From Panorpa germanica (lineage: Eukaryota; Arthropoda; Insecta; Mecoptera; Panorpidae): a stretch of 64,000 nt of DNA. Numbering within the stretch: position 1 is the stretch's first letter; each line of letters begins with the position of its first letter. A program made the position numbers and the translations under genes. This document shows, in pieces, positions 23,436 through 33,814 of this stretch. The stretch lies in assembly GCA_963678705.1 (NCBI GenBank), contig OY783203.1:26704535-26768534 (forward strand). The letters run 5' to 3'. A model generated the notes under the pieces. That model was given only the letters and a program-made list of their open reading frames with translations, was not told the origin of the DNA and did no database searches.

Positions 23436-23639
23436 ATGCAGCGGCTTGAAGCTGGAGCCATCGTGCGCTGGACTTTTAAAAGAAAGGTAATTCAAGATTT
23501 CAATGTTAATTTCATATTATTATTTAATGTTGATAATATTTTTCTAATCAATGTTTTTCTGTTGTTACAGATGAACTACAGGACCCCCGAACCAGCCTAC
23601 CTGATTTATAGCCTTTCGATGCATTGTTTTTATAATTAA
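23436..23639 (+). CDS. Putative spliced short ORF, 39 codons (locus B)
   Basis: Not recognised. The exon ending at 23486 (AAAAGAAAG|GTAATT) and the exon 23571-23642 (GTTGTTACAG|ATGAAC ... AAAAT|GTAAGC) join at a codon boundary. The frame runs from ATG 23436 to TAA 23637. The product would start MQRLEAGAIVRW and contains RTPEPAYLIYSL, loosely like the RTPG segment of locus A. Further exon-like segments follow at 23726-23791, 23880-23917 and from 24219, each with AG before and GT after, but carrying no shared frame. This could be the second half of one long transcript with locus A or a related neighbour. A non-coding RNA is equally possible. Confidence 0.3.
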   Translation: MQRLEAGAIVRWTFKRKVIQDFNVNFILLFNVDNIFLINVFLLLQMNYRTPEPAYLIYSLSMHCFYN

Positions 23640-23725
23640 AATGTAAGCAACACATATTTTTATTAAAATTGGAATAACAAATAATTGGTAATATTGTTGT
23701 AAACAAATTATTTCTATTGTTTCAG

Positions 23726-23917
23726 ATTTCTTTCAGTAGCAGTTCATCTTTAGGGGCAGGAGTCATCTTGCATTAGGATGTTATCAGAAAGGTGATTGTC
23801 AAACTATTATATACACTATGCACTTAGAATAATCTAATTCATCTTTAATGTTTATCTAATCAATTTTCATTAATTTTAGCTCACTACATGGTTTCAAAAG
23901 CAGTGACAATGAGCTCG
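23726..23917 (+). other. Two further exon-like segments of locus B
   Basis: 23726-23791 lies between TTCTATTGTTTCAG and AAAG|GTGATT. 23880-23917 lies between TTAATTTTAG and CTCG|GTGAGT. Both are short and GC-richer than their flanks. An acceptor-like TATATCTTTGGCAG at 24205-24218 may start a last exon. They add no open frame to the 39-codon ORF and would be untranslated. Confidence 0.3.
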
Positions 23918-24744
23918 GTGAGTGTTTTTTAAATATTTCAGTGGTTTCCAAACGTGTCTTAACTACAAATAAAAGTAGTACGCCCTCCTCCCCAATATCT
24001 TACCCTCTTTTTTATTCGCGTTTTTGTTAAATATAGGTTTTAGGTAGGAAGTTATGTATATTCATATCGATATTCCCGTGCACCTTAAGTGCCATATCCC
24101 ACAGTTTGGAAACTTCTGCTTTTTTGGTGTAGGGATGATAAAATACTGTGCATGTTGACACTTGTTGCATTTTTTTTTTTGTATAAATTTGATTTGATTT
24201 TTTTTATATCTTTGGCAGAATTAAATCTTTCAAGGACACAAATCGATTCTGTCCTATTACATTTTATTTTATTGTGTTATGTTCATTTCTGTTTTAGGTT
24301 TTTGTATTTTATGTTTAATTTACGATATGAAATTGATTATACGCTGTTGAATATGTTATGTTTATTATGTTATTTATTTATTAGATTTAGGTTGTTTACA
24401 ATATTATATTTCTTACGTATCGTTTGATTTTTAATTATTTATTTTTAAAGGTATCATTAATACGAAAGCCAATGCATCTTTAAAATCTGTTTATTATGAG
24501 AAAATTTATTTTAAGAACCGAAATGTTTTTAAAGTTTAATGAGATCTGATCTCTTAATAAAATAAAATAATAAATTTATATAAATTTTAATACACATATT
24601 ATTTAATAAGCTATTTATATATATTTATTTATTTATACGGACAATAAATTAACAAACAGATATGTTTCAAGTAATTGAAAATTCTTAAAGTCCAAAAATA
24701 TAGCGACTGCATTCTCTCTTCGATAATATTCGATTTATATATAG

Positions 24745-24858
24745 TCTTATAAATAATCGTGTTATAAAATTTATACCAGGTATAAAGCTCGTGCGTACAA
24801 ACTTATTATCAGTTTATATCTGGAATAAATTTTATAACAGGTTTATTTGTAAGGCGGT
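24745..24858. mobile_element. Short palindromic MITE-like repeat
   Basis: GTGTTATAAAATTTATACCA near 24759 is matched on the other strand by CTGTTATAAAATTTATTCCA from the segment ending near 24843. The similarity extends outward through an ATAAATAA-like block. About 110 bp, no coding capacity, no clear target duplication. Confidence 0.5.
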
Positions 24859-24859
24859 T

Positions 24860-25940
24860 TACCTGCGTAATAAACTTTTCCCTTCGTAACAATGACTATT
24901 CAAATACTTACTCAGCTTACAAGACCAACCTTGCATGCTAAGCTAAAATAACATTACCTACAAGTTTAAACGTTACACTGTAAGTGCATTGCAAGCTAGC
25001 TGGAAGCCAAAGAAAGCTAGAAACTTGAACTACATTATATGTTTCTATATGAGGAGTATAAAATTAACGATGAAATTAACTTGTGGCAAGCTAGCAGCTA
25101 GATAAACGTTATATATTAGATAATGATTTATATGTATAACATTTAAGAAAAATTGTGAAATGCACGTAGGAATATTTAGAGGAAAGTTATTTTGAATTAT
25201 TTATTAATCGTATTTAAAAAGGAACAATTTGGTGAACACATTAAAATAAAAACTGTCTGTGAAACTTTCTGTGTATCGATAAGTTTGCAAAACTGTGAAA
25301 TGCAGGTCACACCTGCGACAGTGCTACAATCTTACATCGCTACTGAAATATGAAAGCAACACACCACGGACATAAAAAGATAAAAAAGAAGATATCTGTA
25401 TTTAATCCTATATAGACCACACACTGTCTAAGATAAAGAAAAGCTTTCAATAATTGTTTCATAGTTTTTGGCGCATTGGCTTGTAAAAATGTTTTATTGT
25501 ATCTGACAGAGAACTTTGTTCATGTGTCTACACGATTTAGCGGTGATGTTAGTTATAGTCTTATTCAATAAACAGGATGAAAGTGGATTCAAGATATATG
25601 AAAGAAAGCCACTTAGAACAACAACAAAACAAACAAAACGGGGGAATTTCTATCGTTTCTAGTTTCGACTATTTGGAATATATGAGTATTATTGGATGTT
25701 AGGAGGTGATCCAAATAAATTTCAGATGAAGCAGCTGTTTATAAATTGTATTAAACACGCACACAAATATGTATATAATATAACATAATATAAAATGTAT
25801 ATAATATAATTTATGTGTATATAAATGATGGATCTAATGAGTACAAGATGGTATTAGAATTGCTCCTGCATGGAAGAGTTACGGTAATGAGATCTTAGAT
25901 GTGATAGATATTATCTATGTAATATTGTTAAAGCGTTAAA
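24860..25940. other. Gene-free stretch
   Basis: AT-rich, with AGCTAGC-rich words near 24990-25110 and (TA)n-like runs near 25775-25820. No supported gene. Confidence 0.4.
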
Positions 25941-25944
25941 AATT

Positions 25945-26030
25945 ACCAACACCTGTAGCTAAAGCGGTTAGAGCATGATCGCGCAAAAATATAAATCTCG
26001 AATTCGCATCCATCGGTTTAACTTTAAACA
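25945..26030 (+). repeat. tRNA-derived SINE head
   Basis: TAGCTAAAGCGGTTAGAGCA is a good A-box region and TCTCGAATTCGCATCC a B-box-like segment at tRNA spacing. The acceptor stem is not paired and a poly-A-like anticodon arm is present, so it is read as a SINE head, not a working tRNA. Confidence 0.5.
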
Positions 26031-26257
26031 ATTTTAACTTTCATTAAATAACTCTATTATCTGAAGTATTTCAAAGAATAAGTCACCCCATTGGAATAAC
26101 AGCCCACTAACAGTAAAACATATTATTCTTAAAAAAATATATATAATATAAATATAATATAAAAAATTTATTGACTTTATCAATAAAACTAATTTAATCT
26201 CTTTATTATAAATACCCACACTCGTGTCTATAGATATATATATATATATATATATAT

Positions 26258-26560
26258 GTGAGTAAAGAAATTATATTTCTTCAGTTGGTAATACTGACTA
26301 GAGATATTACAACTGCATTCTCTGTTATTATCTCTGCTGCATTCTTGTCAGATGAGCTAATTGTATATATTAGTTATAGCCACTTTCGTTGTAGTATGCT
26401 TGATATTTGGAGTCGAGAGAACTCACTGTGCATAATGTTAAGTTATTATAAAATTAGATAAAACGGAATTGACAATTTAAGTAATAAACTTTAAATGTCG
26501 ATTCTTTGTTTTCAGAAGCAACACATGAGTTTGATTAAAAATTTACAATTCTTAAAATGT
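26258..26560 (+). repeat. Microsatellite-adjacent repeat (family D), copy 2
   Basis: Starts immediately after a (TA)n run at 26228-26257 and follows the block order of copy 1: AAAGAAATTATATTTCTT, AGTTGGTAA, ATATTACAACTGCATTC, a TTGATATTTGGAGTC block, AACTCACTGTGCATAATG, TTGACAATTTAA, and a TTTTCAGAAGCAACACATGA block near the end. Confidence 0.65.
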
Positions 26561-26635
26561 AATATATATTTGTTGGCAGCTTATTCTGCAATCAATTACG
26601 CAATTTCATGAAGTTTACTGAAAGTCCGTTCTGGG

Positions 26636-26690
26636 CCACTGGGCGACTGTGCGACTGGGCGACTGGGCGGATGGGCGGCTGGGTGTTATG
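26636..26690 (+). repeat. Short GC-rich minisatellite
   Basis: About five imperfect units of an 8-10 bp motif, CTGGGCGACTG / GGATGGGCGG. Distinct from the AT-rich surroundings; no gene overlaps it. Confidence 0.7.
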
Positions 26691-27074
26691 CGTACTTCTC
26701 CATTACTTATAATATTTGCTTACATTATGCACACGAAGGTAAAAGTGGGAAATATAATACATATTGTGTGTACCTAACCTACTTTATTACGTCATTACAT
26801 AAATATGCTCGTATTTCGTACATATTGTCGGTTGGGAACGGTGCTGCGACATTATGAAGGGCGAAAACCCCGACCCCAATTTAATAAGCACTGTGAGTGA
26901 ACCGAGAAAGCTCTCGCTCGAATAAAAATGACATGTTACTTACACAGGGTATTATTTTATTTTGCTATTATCCTGAAGTAATATAAGTTACGCTACCGTA
27001 GCGTTATACGAATATATAGAGAATTACAACATATAACTTTTTTAATAATTATAAAAATATTTTATGATTAAATA

Positions 27075-27205
27075 TATTCCCGACGACACAGCGTGCGGGA
27101 GCACTGATGCTATGGGCTCTGCAGGTTCGATCCCCGAACCAGTTCAATTGATTATGTACATACATAACCATAAATTTATTAGGCAGCGGTGTAATATATA
27201 ATATA
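27075..27205 (+). repeat. tRNA-derived SINE (family H), copy with best B-box
   Basis: Contains GACACAGCGTGCGGGAGCAC followed by GCAGGTTCGATCCCCGAACC, in which GGTTCGATCCCC fits the pol III B-box. It is followed by the family's AATTGATTATGTACATAC block and TTTATTAGGCAGCGGTGTA. This is the strongest evidence that the family began as a tRNA-derived SINE. Confidence 0.6.
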
Positions 27206-27217
27206 CTCTTATATTTA

Positions 27218-27395
27218 TAAAGTTAGCTACCAGAACTTCATATTATAGGACGTGTTAACAGTTACCAGATAAAATATTAGTTTTTTAAAATTGTGAACAA
27301 AAAAAATAAAAATTGGATTCTCCTTTGATGTCACATCCACTTCCCACATTCTTCGATATATATACATTTAAATAGCCAATTTATACGACAGAGTA
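27218..27395 (+). repeat. Interspersed repeat family M, diverged copy
   Basis: TTATAAAGTTAGCTACCAGAACTTC and a terminal ACGACAGAGTATAAAAG match the start and end blocks of the copies at 22386 and 48327; the middle is poorly conserved. Confidence 0.4.
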
Positions 27396-27805
27396 TAAAA
27401 GAGATGCATGCAAGTGCCAATGATACGTCAGATACTACTTACAGCTGATCGAGCAACCCACAAAGCTTGATATTATGACCGTTGTAGACTAAGAAAAATA
27501 AAATTGATTACTATCGAAAATATAAATCGAAACATGAGTTGAATCGCAAGATTTAGAGAGAAAAGGACGTGCAGGGTGTGCGGGACGGAGATAGAAACGG
27601 TGGAGCAAATTAAGTTTTCATGTGAGAAAAAGGTAAAAAGTGAAAAGAATATTGTGCAGTTGTTAAAGGGAGGCAGTGAAGGGAAGACGTAGAAAGAGAA
27701 GGAATGGCAGAGTAGAAACGGGAGAGTAGCAGGAAGGGGTTTAAATTTATATGTTTTGTTTTTATTTTTATTTTTTATTTTGGGAGGAGTGAGAATAGTT
27801 AGATA

Positions 27806-28504
27806 CCAGGCATGTATTTTAAGTAAGTACCGTTTTGCGTTTCCGCCTTTGCAGCGCTACGGTCGGCGTTCCGCGCATGCGCGCTGGTTACCTACATCTC
27901 TTGTCTACGCACTGACGCCATTACAGTCTGATTCTTCATTGTATACGTTGTTTACTGAGTGTTTAAGATGCCTCCGACAATCGTGAGTCCCGCCGATTGT
28001 GAAGTACGGGCTGTTATACGATTTCTTAGTGCTAAAGGCGTAAAACCGATCGATATTCATCGTGAGATCTGTGAAGTTTACGGACAAAACATTATGAGTG
28101 ATGGAATGGTAAGGAAATGGGTGAGAGCATTTAAATATGGCCGCACAAATGTGCATGATGAAGAACGGAGTGGGCGTCCTTCGGTCTTTAATGAAGATTT
28201 TGTGCAGAAAGTGGAAGAAAAGGTGAGAGAAAACAGACGCTTTACAATTTCATCAATGTGCGACTGGTTTCCTCAATATTCTCGTAGTGTTTTGTATCGC
28301 ATTATGACAAGTCAGGCGGCAGAATTTTATGAGGAGGGTATTCAAAAACTGGTGCCACGTTATGACAAGTGCCTCAATATTCACGGAAATTATGTAGAAA
28401 AGTAGATTAAGGTACAGGCTTTCATGTAAAAATAAAATTATTGCGATATCTTTGCACGTCTTTTTTTAATTCCAAAACGGTACTTACTTAAAAAACACGC
28501 CTCG
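27806..28504 (+). mobile_element. Internally deleted mariner transposon (699 bp)
   Basis: The 32-bp inverted ends (27806-27837 and 28473-28504) differ at about three positions; the inner part reads TTTTAAGTAAGTACCGTTTTG-like on both sides. A TA duplication lies at 27804-27805 and 28505-28506. The uninterrupted paralogue at about 8680-8695 (TTAGATATAATTAGGATC) gives the empty site. Full mariners are about 1.3 kb, so close to half is missing. The flanks show it came after the LINE copy. Confidence 0.9.
27968..28405 (+). CDS. Mariner transposase lacking its catalytic core
   Basis: About 145 residues against roughly 345 in full transposases. The N-terminal half is a typical mariner paired-type DNA-binding region: a first helix-turn-helix (EVRAVIRFL...SDGMVRKWVRAFKYG), then NVHDEERSGRPS and a second (VEEKVRENRRFTISSM...FPQYSRSVLYRIM). 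It then jumps in frame to the family's extreme C-terminus (AEFYEEGIQKLVPRYDKCLN). The whole D,D34D catalytic block is absent, so no strand cleavage is possible. I chose ATG 27968 because the family starts close to the first helix; an in-frame GTG lies 9 bases upstream. The product could still bind the inverted ends. That would be inference; the frame may be open only because the element is young. Confidence 0.85.
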   Translation: MPPTIVSPADCEVRAVIRFLSAKGVKPIDIHREICEVYGQNIMSDGMVRKWVRAFKYGRTNVHDEERSGRPSVFNEDFVQKVEEKVRENRRFTISSMCDWFPQYSRSVLYRIMTSQAAEFYEEGIQKLVPRYDKCLNIHGNYVEK

Positions 28505-28632
28505 TATAATAAGGATCACAAATGTAATTAAGCACAATGATATTTAATTTAATGATTTAAGGCAGAAGAATTTAGTGCCCAATGGCAAAAACAATAAAAT
28601 AATAAATAATATAATAAAAAATAATAATAAAA

Positions 28633-30180
28633 TCGGTTTCTTATTAGTCTACAGTTGTCCCGTGACATCAAAAAAATAAAAGCGCCGCTCTACATACATA
28701 GTTTAAGAACTATTTAAATTTTAGGACTGTTTTACTAATTTTCACTGCAGAAGAAAACTTATCTCACATTTAGTTAAATGAATATACGTAATACTTTTCG
28801 TAGCGTATACCAGACATCACTTGACACACAAATAACATTTTACATCTTGTCACATCAGGCGACTGTTGAACAACTGCTTCGTTTTTCTTTGTATACTGAT
28901 TAAGTATAACCACTCCATGATCTTGAAAACTAGCAAGAAGACGTTCTCAAGAGAACTTCTAAAATATCAATAAAACCTCTCGTTCGAAACCTGAAGAAAA
29001 GGTACATGACACAATGACACATAGATATATGTATGTACGTAACACTTTAAAGATGTTATCTGAGAAAACTCCATTAAGTATATAGTTATATGGCATATAT
29101 ATAGCTTCACTGTAACAGGATTCATGTTGTGTTAAGTCTGACTTGCAATGTTTTAACGTGGGGACCAAATGATAAGGGAATAGTGTGCCAAAGGAGAGCG
29201 TAATTTTATAATTTGTTTTACCTGAAGATGACCTCGCACGGGGGGGTCGAAAGCTGCTAGTATCTTTTTATAATAGAGTTAAGTTTTCTATGATAAAAGG
29301 ATTACCTTGGATTGCGATTCTAAATAGTGAAATTGTACCGTAGCTGTCTTTGAATACGAAAAATCTTACTTAAAATTAAGTTTAATCCTTTTACATCATG
29401 AAAATAATAACTGCGTATTAAAAATACACAGTTTGATGACAGATTTCATAGACCGCTTCGTTTTTATCGTTTTACCGTTTAAAAGAAAAATTAAACCTAT
29501 TTTATTTGTTGATTCTGGTTCGCTTTTGTGTCGACCACTGTCATAGACTAATATGATACATTACAAGTACAAAAAATACTTTTCCTATGAATATTACAGG
29601 AAGTTTGTTTCTTTTTTTAAATATTTATAATAATAATATTATTGTTTTGTTGAATTTTTGGACAATGGACTACATATCCACACCTCCTACGTGGCTAAAG
29701 CATAATCCGTTATAATTAATAACATTGGTCAAATTTCCCGTTTATTCGACATATCCGTTTCCGCTCTGAGTTGAAAAGAATGATATTATTTCGGTTGTTA
29801 GTTCCTGGTGGAAATTTAGCCTCATTCACAGCTACTGCTTTTATTTTATTTCTAATTTTAATTCATGTTATATTGTATACGGCAATATGCGCAACAATTC
29901 TTCGCACTAGTTTTAACTCTATCTGTAAAAGTATTAGAACTAGAAATACTACAAAATAAAAAAATCATGAAAATGTACCATGGCAATATAATTTCTTGTT
30001 ATATATATTTTAAATGGCTACCTAGAACTACAGTCCGTTTTTTGACATATAGGCTGTACTACAACTACCCATGATTCCTATTCCAATAACTTAATATAAA
30101 AAGATTTCATCATGGCATGTTTACTTTTCTTATTCCTAAAAATATTATTATTGAAAACAGCACTTATAAATGTTCATTTT
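28633..30180. other. Gene-free stretch
   Basis: Contains a run of seven G at about 29239 and an inverted repeat (TATGATAAAAGGATTA near 29290 against TAATCCTTTTACATCATG near 29384). No supported gene. Confidence 0.4.
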
Positions 30181-30189
30181 TCACAAACA

Positions 30190-30335
30190 AAATTGCCAAA
30201 ATTTATATTACGGAAGCATGACGCATGCGCACTAAGTAATTCTCAATTAAAATACATCAAAATCTAGCAGAATTGCATATTCTGAAAACATACAATTAAG
30301 GATTAAAGGATTAAATTAGAACCAAAGTTAAAATT
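30190..30335 (+). repeat. Interspersed repeat (family N), copy 2
   Basis: ACGCATGCGCACTAAGTAAT, GCATATTCTGAAAACATAC and a GGATTAAATTAGAACC block parallel 7255-7350. Confidence 0.35.
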
Positions 30336-30855
30336 GATGCTGGAAATGGAGCTTTATTCTCATGCCTTAAAATAATGAAGAAAACTTAAGAAACGAAAAG
30401 ATAAACCCAAACCGAAGAAGGCAGTGTAGAAACTGTACAATAAAGAGTTTTAAGAAAATTCAGGTAGAGTTTACATAATACGAGTATTACAAAATAAACA
30501 TTAATTTTACGACTTCCTCGAAATATAATACTATATTATTAAATTAGTGTCAAGAAAATTATCCTAAATATGTTTTAAAATATAAATGAGAATTTTAACT
30601 CCTTCTATAATAAATATTTGTTTAATAGGGTTCAAACATTATTCCATGTCAAAAAATTCATTATTCGGTTCTATGAATAATTAAAAATCGTTTATTATGC
30701 TGTTAATTAATGTACTAATTAAAAACACATTGAAAGGAGCGTTTACAATGTTTACAACTAATTAAAAATGATATTTATATTACTGTTTTTCTGTATACTA
30801 ATCAAAGTTAATGTAAACTGTTTAGAAAAGTAATATTTGATGTTTTTACTAATGA

Positions 30856-30935
30856 CAGACGTCGGCAAAATACGGCTCGCGGCCAAATCTGGCACGCTGT
30901 CTGCTGTTAATCCGGCCCGTCCGTTCACATTGTTT
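30856..30935 (+). mobile_element. hAT-type left end, partner not found
   Basis: CAGACGTCGGCAAAATACGG followed by CTCGCGGCCAAATCTGGC resembles the CAG...CGGCAAA...CGGCC termini of hAT transposons. No matching right end was seen, so this is a solitary or truncated end. Confidence 0.4.
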
Positions 30936-31539
30936 TTCCATGATTGACTTTTTATTAAATAATATTGTCTATATAATGAGTGATTTCAATATGAATGTAC
31001 CGTTTCCAATACACACGGGTACTTAGAAGTACATGTATACGTCAATTGCAGAGTTTATAATAATGACTGCACGTGGCGCTACTTGCGTTCTAAATTCGTA
31101 TTTCTTCGTTTACCGTCCTTTGTTTAAGTAATTAAGTTAACTAATTTAAAACTACAGCAAGATGAAATATTATCTCCGAAAAAACAATTACAATCAATTG
31201 ATTTGTTCAAAGTTTAACCAGTTCTATAATACGTTTATAACTAATGGGAATATCTTATTCGTTTCCTTTTGTAAAAATAACTTTGCACAGTTAAAATCGA
31301 TTGAGTAAAACGCATGTAATGAATTTGATGTCACTTAGTAATATATTTTGAAAATTATCCCACATCGTTCTTCAATACCTTAGGGGTAGCACACGTACTT
31401 ACAATTCAGTATAAAAACTTTTCCTTAAATAATTGACGAACATTACACTTAAGAAAATGAGGTAAAGGAACGGTAAAATGACGTATTTAGTGCTTTATGT
31501 TTTATACGAATAATCAATTGTGATATATACTTATATAGT

Positions 31540-31541
31540 AT

Positions 31542-31628
<87 letters not shown>
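31540..31628. repeat. Compound (AC)n(TA)n microsatellite
   Basis: About 11 AC units followed by more than 30 TA units, the longest simple repeat in the window. Confidence 0.95.
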
Positions 31629-31631
<3 letters not shown>

Positions 31632-31639
31632 GCAGATAT

Positions 31640-32610
31640 TAAAGTCCGTACATCAAAAACTATTGTATTTATTATGACAAAATCAATAACGACTTTAAAT
31701 AATAGATGTTTCCATTTCAGTGAATATTACGTTTGTTATGGGGTATGCATATGCTCTAGGGGCAATGGCCGTCTTATGACTAAGTATAGGATAATACTTT
31801 TCGTTAAACTAAGTTCTTTTGCAACACAGAAAATGCAATTAGGGAACATTTTGTTATTACTTTAATGAAACTAATATGTCTACAATATTTATATGTGTTT
31901 TAACTAAATTAAATATCAGAACTGGGATAACGCATAAGACTGAGGAAAAGAGGCAGGTCTCTAACTTTTAGTCAAGTGCCCCATCCATAATCTAATGCGG
32001 CCCTGCGCGCATTGTTTAGTTAATAAAGTCATTCACATCGCAGCACGGAAATCCTTGGCTCAAAATATTTTTGGAATAAGTAATATGCATTTTATAAATG
32101 TTTTTGTGAGATGTTGCTTAACTGACTGCTAACTAAATTCTTTTATATACTTTGAAGACATTAAATGTTAAGAACAATGATTTGAAAACGACCATAAATT
32201 AAAAAATAAATAAACAAATAAATAAATTAGTGTGATATTTTTACGTATCTTTCAAATACGAGTTTATCCTAAAAATGTGGAACTGTTATTAATATACTAT
32301 TTATATCTCAGTATTAAAACAAATCCAGAATTCAACGACAATCCAACATCGAACAAACTCCCGAGCGTCCGACGTTTCCTTGCCCCCCTCTTCCCCCACT
32401 CAACATCTCCCTTGTCTCCCAGCCTCCCTGCAAGCCGCGTTTCATTGAAAATCCTCGGTCTTGTGCATACATATATAGTGTATTTATGAAATACTCGTAT
32501 ATGCCATTTGCTAACATGATATTTCATTTTTATGCACATATTTAAACTGGGGTACACCATACAGGCTACAGTTAAAATGAAAATTTGTTTTCGATGCGAA
32601 GCCTCTCGTA
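31640..32610. other. Gene-free stretch with one possible hAT end
   Basis: CAGGTCTCTAACTTTTAGTC at 31954, followed by GTGCCCC and TGCGGCCCTGCGCGC, resembles a hAT left end without a partner. A C/T-rich patch is at about 32370-32440. No supported gene. Confidence 0.35.
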
Positions 32611-32612
32611 TG

Positions 32613-32923
32613 CAGAGGTGGACTAGCAACTGGTGTCAGCTTAGCCCATTGCAAGTGGCCTCCAGATGAAATAGGAACGAGAAATTGAGCCGGACGGTGA
32701 TGAGGAGTACCGGTCTAAAGATTTGAAGCCTTTCTTCTGCTTTAAAGTAGACACCCTCCTTTTTAAAATTTGCCGACCCTTTTATCGTGGTGCTTGATAT
32801 ATGGTGAGCCGCAATATGAATTGTGACTTGCACAATTTTCGAAAAGATACTTATTCTTTCATTTAAGTATTTCCTGTTCTGGGTAACCCAGCTAGCAATA
32901 TTTTTCGACCTAGTTCGCCACTG
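32613..32923. mobile_element. hAT-like MITE, 311 bp
   Basis: The ends read CAGAGGTGGACTAG and, on the other strand, CAGTGGCGAACTAG, matching at 11 of 14 positions and beginning with the CAG typical of hAT elements. The 8-base flanks are CTCGTATG and GTCGTACT, sharing TCGTA, which could be a decayed 8-bp duplication. No transposase frame inside. Confidence 0.55.
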
Positions 32924-33309
32924 GTCGTACTAGAATGTACGAGTACTCGTAGTAGTAATAAAATAACATATTAAGTCGGTAAATTCCGTTTCAGGGAACT
33001 TACTAAGGATGAATTTTGTACAATAAAACCACAACATGGTAATATAGTACTTATTCAACGTATAGTACTCTACAAAAAAGAAATCTTAAAATTGTCTAAG
33101 AAAACCAAGCGTATATCTTAAACACGAGAGGTTGTTGCAGTATTAAGATTTATTGAGATGTATATAATAGAACACAGCCTCTCCAACTACAGCCGGAGTC
33201 AACTTGGTGTAATTTGTCCTAGAACATGAAGTATTCGTGACTTTACATTGATCTCTATCTGTTAAAGTAACTCTATAATTCTCGTGAAAACATGAAAACC
33301 ATTATGTAC

Positions 33310-33340
33310 TACTTGCCACTAAAGTTTGAGGATCTCTGCA
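33310..33340 (-). mobile_element. Solitary hAT-like end
   Basis: On the minus strand CAGAGATCCTCAAACTTTAG matches the general CAGNGGTTCTCAAACTTT form of many hAT ends. No partner or target duplication was identified. Confidence 0.3.
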
Positions 33341-33640
33341 TTTTAACATTAGAACATTAAACCGTCTCATATCCAATCTGGATAATACTTCATAATATTA
33401 GCTTGATACTAACGCGAAAAATATTTCTTCAGTAAAACAACCATTACTTTCTCCTTGCATTTTCAGTTTTCACAATCTCTCGCAATTTAATACCCCCCCC
33501 CCCCCTTCCTGCTACTCATTAGCACAAGCCGTCATTTTTAATACAGACAAAACCATCTTATATAATTATAATTATCATGTGGAATACGCGAGCACAGAGT
33601 TATAAGAATAGAGTGAGCAAGAGACTGAATACTGCGATAA

Positions 33641-33810
33641 AGGCAAAGAGAGAGATAGCAGCCGAGTGTCCTCTGTATCTCTTTCTAGCCGAGCACTGCG
33701 TCTATTTGCTTGCTTACTCCTTACCTCACCGCTAATCAGCCAAGCCAGTAGCAGCGGGTCAACTAGAAAGAGACAGATAGGGCACTCGGCAGCTATCTCT
33801 CTCTTTGCCT
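33641..33810. repeat. Inverted repeat with 48-bp arms
   Basis: AGGCAAAGAGAGAGATAGCA and GCCGAGTGTCC at 33641-33688 are mirrored by GGGCACTCGGCAGCTATCTC and TCTCTTTGCCT at 33763-33810. The loop of about 74 bp is GC-richer than average. Short frames that cross it on both strands are a by-product of the palindrome. Probably a MITE; target duplication not determined. Confidence 0.7.
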
Positions 33811-33814
33811 TTTT

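Larger units (their letters stand above)
27540..28632 (+). pseudogene. LINE 3' end, copy 2, interrupted by mariner
   Basis: The halves 27540-27805 and 28507-28632 together match 8340-8790. Shared blocks are GTGCAGGGTGTGCGG, GGAGATAGAAACG, TTTTCATGTGAGAAAAAGGT, GAATATTG and GGAGGAGTGAGAATA, then past the insertion a TAAGGATCA block, GCACAATGATAT, and an ATTTAGTGCCC AATGGCAAAAAC tail. The partial zinc finger CRVCGTEIETVEQ...C is present with glutamine where histidine is usual. The 5' part is deleted relative to copy 1. The A-rich end runs into AAT repeats. Confidence 0.7.

Noticed and set aside
25945-26030. Possible tRNA gene
   Set aside because: A- and B-box-like segments are present but the acceptor stem does not pair; more likely a SINE head.
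26840-26925. Short exon-like frame MKGENPDPNLIST with a GTGAGT
   Set aside because: A single segment without a clear acceptor or a neighbour to join.
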